Of a stretch of 8,519 nucleotides of DNA, positions 6,329 to 8,519 are shown piece after piece. Source of the stretch: Betaproteobacteria bacterium (lineage in GTDB: Bacteria > Pseudomonadota > Gammaproteobacteria > Burkholderiales > Burkholderiaceae_A); contig JAOINQ010000030.1 of the NCBI GenBank assembly GCA_028139685.1, forward strand, positions 1 through 8,519, in the 5' to 3' direction. Both the position numbers and the translations under genes were made by a program. Under the pieces are notes generated by a model that ran no database searches, had not been told where the DNA came from, and saw only the letters and a list, made by a program, of their open reading frames with translations. The stretch's first letter is position 1, and each line of letters opens with the position of its first letter.

Positions 6329-7654
6329 CTATCTAAGCCGGTCTCTTAAGCTATTGAGAGAACCATTCCTACCTTCACCAACAATATTTCGCACAGTTGA
6401 ACCAATGTTTTGACCCGACGAGTTTATCGTTCCCTGACTTGGCTGTTGGTTTGAACCATCAATACCCGCAGTCCCTCCGCCACCTGCACCTCTCTCTCTT
6501 ATTAACTTATCGAGTGGCAGATACAACAAATTGCTGCCCGATTTATTCTCAACCATAACCTTACTGACGTTTGAAAGGACTTCTTGCATGGATTCGAGAT
6601 ACAGTCTTTCTCTTGTAACTCTCGGGGCGCTTTTATATTCCTTGACTAACTTTTTAAATCTATCACTATCACCTTCCGCAGTGGCAATTACCCTTTCTTG
6701 GTAACCCTGAGCTTCCTCAACCAAGCGAAAAGCTGCGCCTCTTGCCCTAGGAATAACATCGTTAGCATAAGCCTGACCTTCGTTCTTTGTTTTTTCCGCA
6801 TCCTGAGCTGCTTTTATCGCATCGCTAAAGGCAGCTTGAACCTCCTCTGGCGGCTGAACATTTTGGATAGTGAGATTCACAATGGTAATCCCTGATTCGT
6901 ATCGATCCGCAATTTTTTGAGTAATGTTTAGTGCCTCTCGGCTTATAGCCTCTTTATTTTCATAAAGGACCTGATCAGCAATGCTGCGACCAACAACCTC
7001 TCTCATGGCTGTTTCAGCTCCCTGCCGAACAATATCATCAGGCCTTACATTATTAAACACGTACTCCTCAGGATTTCCTATTCTATACTGCACAGCAAAT
7101 TGCACGTCAACAATATTTTCATCGCTTGTTAGCATGAGAGAGTCTCTGGCAGAGGTTTGAGCCTGATTACTTCTGACTCCGACTGTGGTTTGCCTCAATT
7201 GAGCAAAATTTACAATCTCGTGAGAGTCTACTGGGTAAGGGACTCTCCAATTAAAGCCTGCGTTGGCAGAATACTTGTATTCTCCAAAACGCAGAACCAA
7301 TGCAGTATTTCCCTCTTCAACAATATAAAAGCCTGAAGCTAGCCAAAGAAATATAAAACCGATCAGTCCTCCGACTACAAATTTTTTGTCAAATTGGATT
7401 GGTGGCATTCCACCTGAAGGGCCTCCGGTGTTCGGGTTCCAGTTGCCATTACCTCTAGGCTTTCTCGCACTCCCAAATAATGAGCCGAGTTTTTTGTTGA
7501 AATCTCGCCAAACTTCCTCGAGGTCAGGAGGCTCATCACCTCCACCACGATTTGGTCTCCTCGGAGGGGGCTTGCTCCCTCCATTCACACCACCGTCTTT
7601 TTCCTCAGAACGATCATCAGATGCTTTCCCCCACTTAGGGTCTTCAATTCCCAT
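6329..7654 (-). CDS. hflK: HflK, SPFH-domain subunit of the FtsH-modulating HflKC complex
   Basis: HflK is the partner of HflC in the inner-membrane cage that regulates FtsH. The protein has 441 residues. A disordered cytoplasmic N-terminus rich in Gly, Pro and charged residues (1-85) contains the family signature PPDLEEVWRDFNKKLGSLFG (42-61). One membrane helix (about 92-112) leads into the SPFH domain (about 110-285: GNTALVLRFGEY, LMLTSDENIVDVQFAVQYRI, and VQPPEEVQAAFSDAI at 266-280). A long Ala/Glu coiled coil (about 280-350) is followed by RERLYLESMQEVL (348-360) and NLLYLPLDKL (375-384). A Gly/Ser/Asn-rich tail ends the protein, as in E. coli. The start is preceded by GGAGG only three bases before the ATG; no better in-frame start fits the family N-terminus. 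hflX ends 47 bases upstream. Confidence 0.97.
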   Translation of the reverse strand: MGIEDPKWGKASDDRSEEKDGGVNGGSKPPPRRPNRGGGDEPPDLEEVWRDFNKKLGSLFGSARKPRGNGNWNPNTGGPSGGMPPIQFDKKFVVGGLIGFIFLWLASGFYIVEEGNTALVLRFGEYKYSANAGFNWRVPYPVDSHEIVNFAQLRQTTVGVRSNQAQTSARDSLMLTSDENIVDVQFAVQYRIGNPEEYVFNNVRPDDIVRQGAETAMREVVGRSIADQVLYENKEAISREALNITQKIADRYESGITIVNLTIQNVQPPEEVQAAFSDAIKAAQDAEKTKNEGQAYANDVIPRARGAAFRLVEEAQGYQERVIATAEGDSDRFKKLVKEYKSAPRVTRERLYLESMQEVLSNVSKVMVENKSGSNLLYLPLDKLIRERGAGGGGTAGIDGSNQQPSQGTINSSGQNIGSTVRNIVGEGRNGSLNSLRDRLR

Positions 7655-7657
7655 ACA

Positions 7658-7662
7658 CCTCC
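7658..7662 (-). promoter_or_regulatory. Ribosome-binding site of hflK, unusually close to the start
   Basis: On the minus strand a full GGAGG is separated from the hflK ATG by only TGT (3 bases), shorter than the usual 5-9. The anti-Shine-Dalgarno match continues to GGAGGTG, which would shorten the gap further. Because the protein N-terminus (MGIEDPKWG) fits HflK, the start is kept. The short spacing may lower initiation, but that is inference. Confidence 0.5.
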
Positions 7663-7701
7663 AAGTTCATAAAGTATTTTTCACTAACAGATATGACCTA
7701 A

Positions 7702-8519
7702 CTAAAATAAAGACTCTCGTTTCGGAGAATAGTTCTCTTCCAAATAATCACCCCCGTCCGCACTTTGAGGCTCGCTGCTAATTGGGCCATCCGCTGAATA
7801 ATAACATTTCTCTCGCAAATCTTTTTGCTCGCTAATGGCTTTTTTTAATAAATCTAAACCATTCTTTTTCTCTGCGCTAACGTAAACATCTTGTATCCTA
7901 CCATATTGATCATGTCTTACACCCGGTTCACCTCCAATTAAATCAATTTTATTAAACATATTAATTATTGGTATATTTTGGGTGCCGACTTCCTTCAAAA
8001 CCTCGATAACATCTTTGAATTTTTGCTCCCATAAACAGTCGCTCCTGTCGATAACATGAATCAATAAATCGGCATTTACTGCTTCCGAAAGTGTTGCTTT
8101 AAACGACTCGATCAAGGTATGTGGTAAATCTTTAATAAAACCGACAGTATCGGAGAGAACGAAATAATTTTGCCCTTCTAAAAAAACCCTTCTCGTAGTC
8201 GTATCAAGCGTTGCGAATAATTGATTTGCAGCATAAACATCCGATTTTGTAAAAACATTAAACAATGTTGACTTCCCAGAATTAGTGTACCCGACAAGGG
8301 AGACGTTGTAGGTACCCCTCTTCTTTCTTGATTTTCTTCTATTTCTGCACTGGTTCGAAAATCGCACCAATTGATCATTTAATCTTCTAACTCTTTTGGC
8401 AATCAATCGTCTGTCCGTTTCCAACTGGGTTTCCCCTGGGCCTCGAAGGCCAATTCCGCCCCTTTGTCTCTCAAGGTGAGACCAACCGCGAACCAATCTC
8501 GTAGAAATATATTTTAATT
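7702..8519 (-). CDS. hflX: GTPase HflX, 5' part outside the window, C-terminal domain apparently missing
   Basis: HflX is a ribosome-associated GTPase that splits stalled or heat-damaged 70S ribosomes. The frame runs off the right edge: codons before the TTG at 8494-8496 still match the family (STRLVRGWSHLERQRGG), so that TTG is internal. Visible parts are the helical linker with GIGLRGPGETQLETDRR and then the G domain: G1 GYTNSGKSTLFN (8257-8292), G2 FATLDTTTRRV, G3 DTVGF (8137-8151), G4 NKID (7942-7953) and a G5-like SAEKK. After the last G-domain helix (GLDLLKKAI) only about 42 residues remain. They are acidic and polar and end ENYSPKRESLF, with no resemblance to the beta-rich C-terminal domain of E. 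coli HflX. The gene is followed by hflK after 47 bases, as in E. coli, where hfq precedes it. Confidence 0.95.
   Translation of the reverse strand, partial: LKYISTRLVRGWSHLERQRGGIGLRGPGETQLETDRRLIAKRVRRLNDQLVRFSNQCRNRRKSRKKRGTYNVSLVGYTNSGKSTLFNVFTKSDVYAANQLFATLDTTTRRVFLEGQNYFVLSDTVGFIKDLPHTLIESFKATLSEAVNADLLIHVIDRSDCLWEQKFKDVIEVLKEVGTQNIPIINMFNKIDLIGGEPGVRHDQYGRIQDVYVSAEKKNGLDLLKKAISEQKDLREKCYYSADGPISSEPQSADGGDYLEENYSPKRESLF

Noticed and set aside
869..7700. Eleven-base match GATATGACCTA just past the stop codons of both rnr (869-879) and hflX (7690-7700)
   Set aside because: A pair of 11-base matches is expected by chance in 8.5 kb. The shared position after stop codons is curious, but the match has no dyad and no T-run, so it is not claimed as a regulatory or terminator element.
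7655..7701. Possible promoter in the hflX-hflK spacer
   Set aside because: The best pair (TTAGGT and AATACT, 17-base spacing) is weak in both hexamers. Cotranscription with hflX is the simpler view.
7386..7781. Plus-strand open frame of 131 codons over the start of hflK and the end of hflX
   Set aside because: It is antisense to the Gly/Pro-rich hflK N-terminus and the hflX tail, giving a Pro- and Ser-rich product typical of a shadow frame. No family features or convincing ribosome-binding site.
8494..8496. TTG as start codon of hflX
   Set aside because: The frame stays open to the window edge and the residues before it (STR before LVRGW) match HflX, so the gene continues beyond the window.

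Overview
The window is an AT-rich bacterial chromosome segment. Six protein genes lie on the minus strand in the order hflX (5' end cut off), hflK, hflC, a hisZ-purA fusion, rnr and rlmB. A tRNA-Leu(CAG) gene lies on the plus strand between purA and rnr. The last 20 or so codons of a plus-strand gene converge on rlmB at the left edge. The order hflX-hflK-hflC-(hisZ)-purA-rnr-rlmB is the classical gammaproteobacterial arrangement: E. coli has hflX-hflK-hflC-yjeT-purA-nsrR-rnr-rlmB, and pseudomonads have hisZ between hflC and purA. The organism is therefore most likely an AT-rich, compact-genome gammaproteobacterium, possibly an uncultured free-living aquatic lineage. Finer placement is not supported by the sequence alone. 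The tRNA carries no encoded CCA, which is unusual for a typical gammaproteobacterium.

Layout, reading the minus strand from the right. (1) 8519-7702 encodes the GTPase domain of HflX, ending in a short tail without the usual C-terminal domain. (2) 7654-6329 and 6310-5435 encode HflK and HflC, the paired SPFH membrane proteins that enclose the FtsH protease; gaps are 47 and 18 bases. (3) 5406-3064 is one 780-codon frame joining HisZ (the HisRS-like regulatory subunit of ATP phosphoribosyltransferase) to a complete adenylosuccinate synthetase (PurA). No ATG lies in the junction in any minus-strand frame, so PurA cannot easily be made separately. (4) 2938-3021 is tRNA-Leu(CAG), pointing the opposite way, with a good sigma-70-type promoter whose -35 box overlaps the first codons of rnr. 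(5) 2901-880 is RNase R starting at TTG and lacking the N-terminal winged-helix domain. (6) 818-72 is RlmB.

The genes fall into three themes that commonly travel together in this neighbourhood: membrane protein quality control (HflK/HflC, with HflX as ribosome-rescue GTPase), purine and histidine metabolism (HisZ-PurA), and RNA maturation and decay (RNase R, RlmB, tRNA-Leu). All except the fusion and the trimmed domains are ordinary housekeeping genes. No mobile element, CRISPR array or defence-like cassette is visible. The most noteworthy item is the HisZ-PurA fusion. It physically links the enzyme complex that spends ATP at the first step of histidine synthesis with the enzyme that commits IMP to AMP.
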